From an uncultured Collinsella sp. (lineage in GTDB: Bacteria; Actinomycetota; Coriobacteriia; Coriobacteriales; Coriobacteriaceae), in the NCBI GenBank assembly GCA_902489855.1, contig CABUBS010000062.1, forward strand, positions 1 through 10,989: 10,989 nt of DNA, written 5' to 3'. The notes under the pieces were generated by a model. It saw only the letters and a program-made list of their open reading frames with translations. It searched no databases and had not been told where the DNA came from. A program made the position numbers and the translations under genes. Below are positions 1 to 6,077 of the stretch, piece after piece. Each line of letters starts with the position of its first letter. The stretch's first letter is position 1.

Positions 1-56
1 CCGCAGAACCCTACATAAAAGAAACCCGCCCCAGACATTCCTCCCACTTTCGCGTC

Positions 57-76
57 ACTTTACAGACCGTTCGGTC
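57..76. promoter_or_regulatory. TetR-type operator-like palindrome
   Basis: GACCG-TT-CGGTC (65-76) is a perfect 5-bp dyad around a 2-nt centre, the form often bound by TetR/AcrR-family repressors. A minus-strand -10-like TAAAGT (62-57) lies beside it, so it could control a divergent gene to the left of the window, the GH5 gene to the right, or both. No regulator gene is in the window. The family assignment is inference from the dyad alone; it could also be a small RNA hairpin. Confidence 0.35.
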
Positions 77-95
77 GCCTGTCCGCACACGCGGG

Positions 96-101
96 TATAC
101 T
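96..101 (+). promoter_or_regulatory. -10 box TATACT upstream of the GH5 gene
   Basis: TATACT is a near-consensus sigma-A -10 hexamer about 65 bp before the GH5 start. No good -35 lies at 17 bp spacing (73-78 reads GGTCGC), so the promoter may need an activator or be weak. The predicted start near 108 gives a leader of about 55 nt. The dyad at 65-76 lies just upstream of the -35 position. Confidence 0.4.
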
Positions 102-129
102 CAAAACGATACTTATCCTATGCAATACG

Positions 130-148
130 ATGCGGGTTCGACCTGCAT
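130..148 (+). other. Leader hairpin just before the GH5 ribosome binding site
   Basis: ATGCGGGT (130-137) pairs with ACCTGCAT (141-148) through 8 bp with one G-U and a 3-nt TCG loop. It ends 6 nt before the AAGGGGG ribosome binding site, so it could affect ribosome access. No T-run follows, so it is not a terminator. The function is unknown. Confidence 0.4.
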
Positions 149-163
149 GATCCGAAGGGGGCA

Positions 164-1228
164 GTGATGGAGAGGATACTCGGCGTTAATCTCTCTGGCT
201 GGTTTATTCCCGAGCCTTGGGTGACCCCGTCGCTGTACGCGGCGACCGGTGCATCCAACGCGGCCGAGCTACAGGAGGCCATGGGTACCGCCGCCTATAA
301 CGAGCGCATGCGCCGCCATTACGAGACGTTTGTGAGCGAGGACGATTTTCGCCGCATGGCGCAGATCGGTCTCAATGCCGTGCGTCTGCCGGTGCCCTGG
401 TATGCCTTTGGCTCACAGGAGTCCGATGCCTCCTACATATCGGTTGTCGATTACATCGACCGCGCGATTGAGTGGGCTGCCAAGTACGACATCCGCGTGC
501 TGCTCGATCTGGCAACTGTGCCCGGTGGCCAGGGCGATTCCAACGATTCACCCACCACGCCGGAGGCTGTCGCCGAGTGGCATTCGTCCACCAACGGCCG
601 TCATGTCGCACTCGACGTGCTCGAGCGCTTGGCCGATCGCTATGGCGAGGCCGAGAGCCTGCTGGGCATTGAGCTGCTGGACACGCCGCAGATGAGCGTT
701 CGCAAGAGCCTCTTCACCATGACGGATGGCATTCCTGCTCACTACCTGCGCAATTTCTATCGCGATGCCTACGAGCTCGTCCGTTCGTATATGCCCGAGG
801 ATAAAATCGTCGTCTTCTCGTCGTCGGGGCATCCCAGCGAGTGGAAGCATTTTATGCGCGGCGCCAAGTACAAGAACGTCTACATGGACCTTCACTTGTA
901 CCATTACCGCGACGAGTATGCGCTCGACATCACGAGCCCCCGCGGACTGACGACGGCGATTTCGCGCAACAAGCGCGAGCTCAAAGAAGCGATTTCGACC
1001 GGGTTCCCCGTGCTGGTGGGCGAATGGTCGGGCGCAGCGATTTTTGCCAACTCGTCGGTTACGCCTGAGGGCCGTAATGCCTACGAGCGCGTGTTTATCG
1101 CCAACCAGCTGGCATCGTTTGCGCCGGCTGCCGGTTGGTTTTTCCAAACGTGGAAGACCGAGAAGCGCATCGCAGCATGGGATGCCCGCGCGGCGCTCGG
1201 TACGCTCGAGCGCGGCATGATTGAATAG
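164..1228 (+). CDS. GH5-family glycosidase homologue (exo-1,3-beta-glucanase-like) with substituted acid/base
   Basis: The protein resembles GH5 family exo-1,3-beta-glucosidases. Family landmarks, in order: GVNLSGWFIPEPWVTPSLY (7-25), HYETFVSEDDFRRMAQIGLNAVRLPV (52-77, with the conserved Arg), LLDLATVPGGQ (113-123, normally LDLHGAPGSQ), GIELLDTPQ (168-176), DLHLYHYRD (242-250) and GEWS (286-289), whose E287 is the expected nucleophile. The acid/base normally sits in an Asn-Glu-Pro triplet after GIELL; here it reads Asp173-Thr174-Pro175, so the acid/base Glu is missing. There is no signal peptide, so the protein is probably cytoplasmic. It may be a pseudoenzyme, have altered chemistry, or act on small imported glycosides. 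GTG 164 and ATG 167 are adjacent possible starts; the AAGGGGG at 155-161 suits ATG 167. It is followed 6 bp later by rsmI, so the two are probably co-transcribed. The fold family is clear; the substrate is not. Confidence 0.75.
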   Translation: MMERILGVNLSGWFIPEPWVTPSLYAATGASNAAELQEAMGTAAYNERMRRHYETFVSEDDFRRMAQIGLNAVRLPVPWYAFGSQESDASYISVVDYIDRAIEWAAKYDIRVLLDLATVPGGQGDSNDSPTTPEAVAEWHSSTNGRHVALDVLERLADRYGEAESLLGIELLDTPQMSVRKSLFTMTDGIPAHYLRNFYRDAYELVRSYMPEDKIVVFSSSGHPSEWKHFMRGAKYKNVYMDLHLYHYRDEYALDITSPRGLTTAISRNKRELKEAISTGFPVLVGEWSGAAIFANSSVTPEGRNAYERVFIANQLASFAPAAGWFFQTWKTEKRIAAWDARAALGTLERGMIE

Positions 1229-1234
1229 GTTGAT

Positions 1235-2113
1235 ATGACGCAGAACAGTGCCCATGCGGGCAAACTCTATGTGGTCGGCACGCCCATCGGCAACCTGGGC
1301 GACCTGTCCCCGCGCGTTGGCGAGGCGTTTGCCGCCGCCGATGCCATCTGCTGCGAAGACACGCGTGTGACGTCAAAGCTGCTGATGCACCTGGGCATTT
1401 CCAAGCCACTTGTCCGTTGCGACGAGAATGTGATCGCCAGCCGCGCCGCCGGCCTGGTCGACCGTCTGCTGGCGGGGGAGACCCTCGCCTTTGCCTCGGA
1501 TGCCGGCATGCCGAGCGTGTCCGATCCCGGCCAGGCGCTGGTCGAGGCGGCGCGTGAGGCCGATGTGCCCGTCGAAGTTATTCCCGGGCCCTCCGCTTGC
1601 GTCACGGCACTCGTTTCGTCCGGCATTCCCTGCGAGCATTTTTTCTTCGAGGGCTTTTTGGGCCGAAAGCACGGCGACCGCGTGCGCCGTTTGCAGCGCC
1701 TTGCCGTGGTGCCCGGCGCGCTCATCTTCTACGAGTCTCCACATCGCATCGTGGCGACGCTCGAGGCCGTGGCGGAGGTCTTTCCCCAGCGTGAGGTTGC
1801 CGTCTGCCGCGAACTCACCAAGCTGCACGAGGAGGTCTTGCGCGGGCCCGCTGCCCAGCTTGCCGAGGAGCTGCGTGCTCGCGGCGAGGTAAAGGGCGAG
1901 ATTGCGCTGGTCATCGCGCCGCCGAGCGAGGATGAGGAGGCCGGTATCGTGCCGGTTGGCGCCGCGGCAGCGGATCCCGATGAGGCCCTGCGCGCGGATA
2001 TCCGCGCCGCGCTCGAGGAGGGGGAGCCCGCCTCTGCGGTGGCCAAGCGCCTGTCTCAGAAGTATTCGCGCCGCAAGCGCGATGTCTATGCCATGGTGCT
2101 CGATATGCAATAG
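1235..2113 (+). CDS. rsmI: 16S rRNA (cytidine-1402-2'-O)-methyltransferase RsmI
   Basis: RsmI 2'-O-methylates C1402 of 16S rRNA in the decoding centre, using S-adenosylmethionine. The 292-residue protein has the tetrapyrrole-methylase fold: VVGTPIGNLGDL (13-24), CEDTR (40-44), SDAGMPSVSDPG (88-99), IPGPSA (116-121), FFEGFLGRK (137-145), FYESPHR (165-171) and a REL-TKLHEE segment near 190. The C-terminal part (about 250-292) is the usual small helical domain, including KRLSQKYSRRKRDVY. The length is normal for the family. The start lies 6 bp after the GH5 stop with only a weak AGGT-like site, suggesting translation coupled to or read through from the upstream gene. It ends before the metG promoter region. 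Confidence 0.96.
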   Translation: MTQNSAHAGKLYVVGTPIGNLGDLSPRVGEAFAAADAICCEDTRVTSKLLMHLGISKPLVRCDENVIASRAAGLVDRLLAGETLAFASDAGMPSVSDPGQALVEAAREADVPVEVIPGPSACVTALVSSGIPCEHFFFEGFLGRKHGDRVRRLQRLAVVPGALIFYESPHRIVATLEAVAEVFPQREVAVCRELTKLHEEVLRGPAAQLAEELRARGEVKGEIALVIAPPSEDEEAGIVPVGAAAADPDEALRADIRAALEEGEPASAVAKRLSQKYSRRKRDVYAMVLDMQ

Positions 2114-2137
2114 ATGGAGGATATCCAGCCCTTGCGC

Positions 2138-2143
2138 TAGAAT
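2138..2143 (+). promoter_or_regulatory. Possible -10 box (TAGAAT) for metG
   Basis: TAGAAT lies 40 bp before the metG start in a 69-bp gap after rsmI. At 17-bp spacing the -35 position reads TGGAGG, which is poor. metG could therefore also be read from upstream. The gap is too short for a T-box leader. Confidence 0.3.
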
Positions 2144-2182
2144 CATCCTCTGTATGCAACGTTTTTCTGGAGGACAAACCCC

Positions 2183-3784
2183 ATGGATCAAAGCAAGCCT
2201 TCGTTCTTTATCACGACGCCCATCTACTACGTCAACGCCGATCCGCACCTGGGCACGGCTTATTCCACCATCATCGCCGACGTTCAGGCTCGCTATCGCC
2301 GTTCCGCCGGCTATAACGTCAAATTCCTGACCGGCATGGACGAGCACGGCGAGAAGGTCGCCGAGGCCGCAGCCAAGCACAACATGACGCCGCAGGAGTG
2401 GACCGATAGCCAGGCTCCGCACTTCAAGGAGCTTTGGAGCAAGCTCGAGATTTCCAATGATGATTTCATTCGCACCACCGAGCCGCGCCAGCATCATGCC
2501 GTGCAGTACCTGTGGGAGCGCATGAAGGAGTCTGGCTACCTGTATAAGGGCAGCTACGACGGCTGGTATTGCGTGCCTGACGAGACCTACTTCACCGATA
2601 CGCAGGTCCAGAAGGGCGACGAGGAGTACGGCAGCGTCGGCCAGCACCTGTGCCCCGACTGCCACCGTCCGCTTGAGCGCGTGCAGGAGGAGTCCTACTT
2701 CTTTAAGCTTTCCGCCTTCCAGGACAAGCTGCTTAAGCTCTATGACGAGCATCCCGACTTTGTCGAGCCTGCGTTCCGCATGAACGAGGTTCGCAGCTTT
2801 GTCGAGGGCGGCCTTAACGACCTTTCCGTGAGCCGTACGAGCTTTGACTGGGGCATTCAGGTCCCGTTTGACGAGGGTCACGTGACCTACGTGTGGTTCG
2901 ATGCGCTGCTCAACTATATGACGGCCGTCGGCTACGGTGTCGACACCGACGAGGCGCGTGCCGAGCTGGCCTATCGCTGGCCCGCGCAGTTCCACATCGT
3001 GGGTAAGGACATCATCCGCTTCCACTGCGTCATTTGGCCCGCCATGCTCATGGCCATCGGCGAGGCCCTGCCCGAGCACGTCTTTGCCCACGGCTTCCTG
3101 ACCGTGCGCAATGCCGAGACCGGCAAGGCCGAGAAGATGTCCAAGAGCCGCGGCAACGCCATCGCTCCGCAGGACGTTATCGACATGCTGGGCGTCGAGG
3201 GCTATCGCTACTACTTTATGACCGACGTCGTCCCCGGCACCGACGGTGCCATCAGCTTCGACCGCATGGAGCAGGTCTACAACGCCGACCTGGCCAACAG
3301 CTGGGGCAACCTCATCTCGCGTTCGCTCAACATGAGCGGCAAGTATTTTGACGGTTGCGCGCCCGCCAAGCCCGCATCGTTCGATGCGTTCGACAACCCG
3401 CTGGCAAAGATCGCCGATGGTCTGGTCGAGCGCTACATGGCCAAGATGGACGTGCTCGATTACGGTGGAGCCAAGGACGAGGTCATGGAGCTCATCCACG
3501 CTGCCAACCACTACATCGAGGACTCCGAGCCTTGGGCACTTGCCAAGGACGAGGCCAAGGCTGACGAGCTGGCGTTTGTGATCTACAACCTGCTCGAGGC
3601 CATCCGCATTGCCGCTCACCTGCTGATGCCGCTCATGCCCCAGACTTCTGCCGAGGCTCTGCGCCGCCTGTCCTGCGAAGACGAGGCCGCGAGCGACGAC
3701 CTCAAGGGCATTTGCGCTTGGGGCCTGCTTGCTGGTGGTCAGCCCGTCGAGAAGGGCGAGCCGCTGTTCCCGCGTCTGGGCTAA
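2183..3784 (+). CDS. metG: Methionyl-tRNA synthetase
   Basis: This class I enzyme charges tRNA-Met, including initiator tRNA, with methionine using ATP. The Rossmann fold opens with TTPIYYVNADPHLGT, with the HIGH-type signature HLGT at 22-25. The KMSKS loop is at 318-322 within EKMSKSRGN. The connective peptide carries one CxxC (C157, C160) in LCPDCHRP plus a lone C130 in YCVPDE, the single-knuckle arrangement seen in Bacillus-type MetRS. The alpha-helical anticodon domain follows with the ANHYIEDSEPWALAKD segment. At 533 residues it lacks the C-terminal Trbp111/EMAP-like tRNA-binding extension found in longer bacterial MetRS such as that of B. subtilis. GGAGGACAAACCCC precedes the ATG. It lies upstream of rsmA and tatD, as in many Gram-positive genomes. 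Confidence 0.97.
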   Translation: MDQSKPSFFITTPIYYVNADPHLGTAYSTIIADVQARYRRSAGYNVKFLTGMDEHGEKVAEAAAKHNMTPQEWTDSQAPHFKELWSKLEISNDDFIRTTEPRQHHAVQYLWERMKESGYLYKGSYDGWYCVPDETYFTDTQVQKGDEEYGSVGQHLCPDCHRPLERVQEESYFFKLSAFQDKLLKLYDEHPDFVEPAFRMNEVRSFVEGGLNDLSVSRTSFDWGIQVPFDEGHVTYVWFDALLNYMTAVGYGVDTDEARAELAYRWPAQFHIVGKDIIRFHCVIWPAMLMAIGEALPEHVFAHGFLTVRNAETGKAEKMSKSRGNAIAPQDVIDMLGVEGYRYYFMTDVVPGTDGAISFDRMEQVYNADLANSWGNLISRSLNMSGKYFDGCAPAKPASFDAFDNPLAKIADGLVERYMAKMDVLDYGGAKDEVMELIHAANHYIEDSEPWALAKDEAKADELAFVIYNLLEAIRIAAHLLMPLMPQTSAEALRRLSCEDEAASDDLKGICAWGLLAGGQPVEKGEPLFPRLG

Positions 3785-3823
3785 GACGCCGCGCGCCATA
3801 TCGGCAATTTACTGTTTAGATGT

Positions 3824-3859
3824 AAGGGCATGGCCGCAACGGTCCATGCCCTTTTGTTT
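3824..3859 (+). terminator. Rho-independent terminator after metG
   Basis: AAGGGCATGG (3824-3833) pairs perfectly with CCATGCCCTT (3844-3853). Inner CCG and CGG can extend the stem, and TTTTGTTT follows. It lies 40 bp after the metG stop and 33 bp before rsmA. It should end or attenuate metG transcription, with read-through feeding rsmA because no convincing promoter fits in the short gap. Confidence 0.85.
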
Positions 3860-3891
3860 CAAGACGCCGCCATCATGCTAAGGAGGCAACC

Positions 3892-4752
3892 ATGACAACT
3901 TCGCCTTTGGCAAACCCCACGGCCACCAGGGAGCTGCTAGAGGAGTTTGGCCTTGCGACCAAGCATCGCCTGGGCCAGAACTTTCTAATCGACAATCATG
4001 TGATCGAGCGTATCTGCGAGCTTGCCGAGCTTGCAGGTGACGAGCGCGTACTCGAGGTGGGTCCGGGTTGCGGTACGTTGACACTTGCGTTGCTGCAGGA
4101 GGCGGCGTGCGTCACGTCGATCGAGGCCGATCCCGAACTCGAACCGGTGCTCGATGCCCATGCCGCCGACTATGCCAACTTCCGCTTTATCATGGGCGAC
4201 GCGCTCAAGGTGACGACGGGGCAGATTGAGCAGGCTGCAGGCGGTGAGCCGACGGTATTTGTCGCGAACCTGCCCTATAACGTGGCGGCGACGATCATCC
4301 TGCAGTTCTTCCAGACGATGCCCGCGCTCAAGCGTGCCGTGGTCATGGTTCAAAAGGAGGTTGCCGATCGCATTGCCGCGGTGCCGGGTAACAAGACCTA
4401 TGGCGGCTACACGGCAAAGCTCGGCCTGTATGCGCAGGTTACGGGTCGCTTTGAGGTGCCGCCACGTTGCTTTATGCCGGCACCGCACGTGGACTCGGCC
4501 GTCGTGCGTATCGACCGTGTTGACGGCGTGGCGCCCGAAGGACTCGATCGCGAGTTTGTGGCCCGCGTGATTGATGCTGCATTTGCCCAGCGCCGCAAGA
4601 CCATCCGCAATTCCATGAGCGCCAACGGCTTTGCCAAGGACGTGCTCGACGCCGCCTTTGAGGCTTGCGGTATCGCACCCACCACGCGCGCAGAAACGCT
4701 TGATGTTGCCGACTTTATCCGCCTGGCTCAGGAGCTCATCCATGATGCCTAA
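3892..4752 (+). CDS. rsmA: 16S rRNA (adenine-1518/1519-N6)-dimethyltransferase RsmA (KsgA)
   Basis: RsmA dimethylates two adjacent adenines in the 3'-terminal helix of 16S rRNA during late 30S assembly, using S-adenosylmethionine; its loss classically gives kasugamycin resistance. Visible motifs are LGQNFLID (27-34), motif I EVGPGCGTL (55-63), the acidic SAM residue E78 in SIEAD, MGDALKV (101-107), the catalytic NLPYN (126-130), MVQKEVADRI and PPRCFMPAPHVDSAVV, then the C-terminal helical domain with FAQRRKTIRNS. The length of 286 residues is typical. AAGGAGG lies 6 nt before the ATG. Its last bases overlap the tatD start, indicating translational coupling. Confidence 0.97.
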   Translation: MTTSPLANPTATRELLEEFGLATKHRLGQNFLIDNHVIERICELAELAGDERVLEVGPGCGTLTLALLQEAACVTSIEADPELEPVLDAHAADYANFRFIMGDALKVTTGQIEQAAGGEPTVFVANLPYNVAATIILQFFQTMPALKRAVVMVQKEVADRIAAVPGNKTYGGYTAKLGLYAQVTGRFEVPPRCFMPAPHVDSAVVRIDRVDGVAPEGLDREFVARVIDAAFAQRRKTIRNSMSANGFAKDVLDAAFEACGIAPTTRAETLDVADFIRLAQELIHDA

Positions 4753-5659
4753 TGCCGAACGCGTGACGTTTACCAAGAAAAAGAAGACGGTTGCTTGTCC
4801 CGTGCCCTTGGCACCGCTTGCTGACACGCATGCGCATCTGCTTTCGTTTTGGGGGAAAGAAGTGCCCGAGACGCTCGTGCGCGCCAAAGCCGCGGGCGTC
4901 GACCTGTTGGTGACGATGCTCGACCCCATCGCCGACAAGCGCAACGTGACGGACTATAGCGACTGGCTCGTGCGCGAAATTCTGCCGATGCGGGATATTC
5001 CGCAGATCAAGTATCTCGCTGGCGTTCACCCCTATGGCGCGCCGGATTATACCGATGACATTCACGCGCAGGTTGTTGCTGCGCTCGATGACCCTTTGTG
5101 CGCCGGTATCGGCGAGATCGGTCTGGACTACCACATGGATTACGACGACGACATCGCGCCGGCGCCCCACAGTGTGCAGATTGATTGCATGGCGCGTCAG
5201 CTCGAAGTTGCCGTGCGCCGCAATGTGCCGGTGGAGCTGCACCTGCGGCACGAGGACTCGGATGGGGAGCGCACCTCGCATATGGATGCGTACAACGTGC
5301 TGCGCGAGGTGGGTGTGCCTCAGGCCGGTTGCGTGCTGCACTGCTTTGGCGAGGACCGCGCCACGATGGAGCGCTTTGTGGAGCTGGGCTGCTATATCGC
5401 CTATGGTGGTGCGGCCACCTTTAAGCGCAACGACGACGTGCGCGAGGCATTTGCGGCGACCCCGCTCGACCGCATTTTGTTCGAGACGGATTGCCCGTAT
5501 ATGGCGCCGGAGCCCATTCGCGGTCTTGAATGCGAGCCAGCAATGATCTCCATTACGGCAAACGCGCTGGTTAACGACCGTGTCGATCGCACTGGTGAGG
5601 ACGCCGAAACAATCGCGCATGCCGCTTGGGAAAATGCCTGCAAACTTTTTCAAAAATAG
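4742..5659 (+). CDS. tatD: TatD-family metal-dependent hydrolase/DNase
   Basis: TatD proteins are TIM-barrel amidohydrolase-superfamily nucleases with 3'-5' exonuclease activity and roles in DNA quality control. Visible metal ligands are D28-T-H30-A-H32, E115 in GIGEIGLDY, H167 in VELHLRH, H200 in VLHCFGE and D250 in FETDCPYMAPEP. The 305-residue length is slightly above the usual 255-270 because of a basic N-terminal extension (VTFTKKKKTV) before the first strand. ATG 4742 is chosen because it overlaps the rsmA stop and has CAGGAG 7 nt upstream; an in-frame upstream ATG at 4631 would lie deep inside rsmA. In many Firmicutes tatD is followed by rnmV (ribonuclease M5) before rsmA; rnmV is absent here and the order is rsmA then tatD. 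The specific substrate is not determined. Confidence 0.93.
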   Translation: MMPNAERVTFTKKKKTVACPVPLAPLADTHAHLLSFWGKEVPETLVRAKAAGVDLLVTMLDPIADKRNVTDYSDWLVREILPMRDIPQIKYLAGVHPYGAPDYTDDIHAQVVAALDDPLCAGIGEIGLDYHMDYDDDIAPAPHSVQIDCMARQLEVAVRRNVPVELHLRHEDSDGERTSHMDAYNVLREVGVPQAGCVLHCFGEDRATMERFVELGCYIAYGGAATFKRNDDVREAFAATPLDRILFETDCPYMAPEPIRGLECEPAMISITANALVNDRVDRTGEDAETIAHAAWENACKLFQK

Positions 5660-5662
5660 TTC

Positions 5663-5691
5663 TTGCGTTCGCGGTGGCGCTCCGTTATTCT
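5663..5691 (+). promoter_or_regulatory. tRNA-Leu promoter
   Basis: TTGCGT (5663-5668), a 17-bp spacer and TATTCT (5686-5691) end 11 nt before the tRNA. The same geometry is seen before both tRNA-Arg genes in the window. It lies directly after the tatD stop, so the tRNA is probably transcribed on its own as well as by read-through. Confidence 0.7.
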
Positions 5692-5702
5692 AATTCCTGC
5701 AC

Positions 5703-5789
5703 GCGGGCGTGGCGGAATTGGCAGACGCGTACGGTTCAGGTCCGTATGGGGGCAACCCCATGAAGGTTCAAGTCCTTTCGCCCGCACCA
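5703..5789 (+). tRNA. tRNA-Leu (anticodon CAG)
   Basis: The acceptor stem is GCGGGCG (5703-5709) with CGCCCGC (5779-5785), discriminator A5786 and encoded CCA 5787-5789. The anticodon stem is TACGG/CCGTA (5730-5734, 5742-5746) with loop TTCAGGT; the anticodon is CAG at 5737-5739, reading CUG Leu codons. The long variable arm TGGGG-GCAA-CCCCA (5747-5760) is typical of class II tRNA-Leu. The T loop is TTCAAGT (5767-5773). The last 18 nt recur at 5961-5978. Confidence 0.97.
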
Positions 5790-5831
5790 TTGATTGAAAG
5801 AGCTCCCAGCAATGGGAGCTTTTTTGTTATG
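5772..5831 (+). repeat. 60-bp direct repeat, copy 1 (tRNA-Leu 3' end plus terminator)
   Basis: From GTCC at the end of the T loop through the acceptor stem, CCA, terminator hairpin and T-run, these 60 bases match 5961-6020 with a single difference (T5791 versus G5980). Copy 1 is the functional tRNA end. The repeat boundary falls at the 3' edge of the T loop, as expected for a recombination or attachment site overlapping a tRNA gene, or for a partial duplication. Confidence 0.95.
5801..5826 (+). terminator. tRNA-Leu terminator
   Basis: AGCTCCCA (5801-5808), loop GCAA, and TGGGAGCT (5813-5820), then a T-run of six bases. A perfect 8-bp GC-rich stem directly after the tRNA. Confidence 0.92.
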
Positions 5832-5856
5832 GGCCCGTCGCAGGGACTTGAACCTG
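5830..5856 (-). pseudogene. Minus-strand tRNA 3'-end remnant behind tRNA-Leu
   Basis: Read on the - strand this has G-TTCAAGT-C (T loop with its invariant flanks, loop at 5852-5846), 5 nt CCCTG, 7 nt CGACGGG, one discriminator base, then CCA (5832-5830). These are exactly the tRNA lengths from position 54 to 76. The 5' side of the T stem (ACAGG) no longer pairs beyond GG with CCCTG, and no tRNA body follows, so it is a truncated or degenerate tRNA end, not a gene. It shares the 12-mer AGGTTCAAGTCC with the neighbouring tRNA-Leu. It lies convergent to that tRNA across the shared terminator. Confidence 0.6.
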
Positions 5857-5960
5857 TGAAGGAGCGAGCGTAAAGAAAACGCGGAGCGTTTTTAGCGAGC
5901 TGGCGAGGACGCCGGCAGGCGGCCGATGCCGGTGCGGATCCGCGAAGCGGATACGCGGAC
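5857..5960. other. Palindrome-rich spacer between tRNA remnants
   Basis: This stretch of about 100 bp has no credible gene. It carries a hairpin AAAACGC-GGA-GCGTTTT near 5876-5893, flanked by AGCGAG-type sequences, and a second hairpin ATCCGC-GAA-GCGGAT (5938-5952). Together with the flanking 60-bp repeats it looks like a small repeated element or the scar of a larger insertion. Its function is unknown. Confidence 0.5.
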
Positions 5961-6020
5961 GTCCTTTCGCCCGCACCATGGATTGAAAGAGCTCCCAGCA
6001 ATGGGAGCTTTTTTGTTATG
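5961..6020 (+). repeat. 60-bp direct repeat, copy 2 (tRNA-Leu 3' end without a tRNA body)
   Basis: This near-perfect copy of 5772-5831 starts with the last 18 nt of tRNA-Leu including CCA (5961-5978), but the preceding sequence is unrelated to tRNA, so it cannot form a tRNA. It includes a second terminator. It lies 57 bp before the SPFH gene. Confidence 0.95.
5990..6014 (+). terminator. Duplicate tRNA-Leu terminator
   Basis: AGCTCCCA-GCAA-TGGGAGCT (5990-6009) with a T-run, identical to the hairpin after tRNA-Leu. It insulates the SPFH-rlmH genes from upstream transcription. Confidence 0.88.
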
Positions 6021-6077
6021 CACGATCTCCTTGGACGGGTATCCTAATGCCAACGTGTGCCTATCAGAGGAGAGACC

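Noticed and set aside
1..38. Possible minus-strand gene start at ATG 38-36 with GGGAGG upstream
   Set aside because: The ribosome binding site is only about 1 nt from the ATG and just 12 codons are visible, so it cannot be supported.
2114..2182. T-box or other riboswitch leader for metG (and for serS at 8724-8780)
   Set aside because: Both leaders are far too short and lack T-box elements.
1373..3799. Very long minus-strand open frame (808 codons) across rsmI and metG
   Set aside because: It lies antisense to two certain genes, has no recognisable motifs or ribosome binding site, and arises from GC-rich codon bias.
4631..4741. Upstream in-frame start for tatD
   Set aside because: It would add 37 residues encoded inside rsmA with no family similarity; ATG 4742 overlapping the rsmA stop has a proper ribosome binding site.
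5772..6020. CRISPR-like repeat-spacer array
   Set aside because: Only two 60-bp copies, made of a tRNA end and a terminator, with a 129-bp interval; no array and no cas genes.
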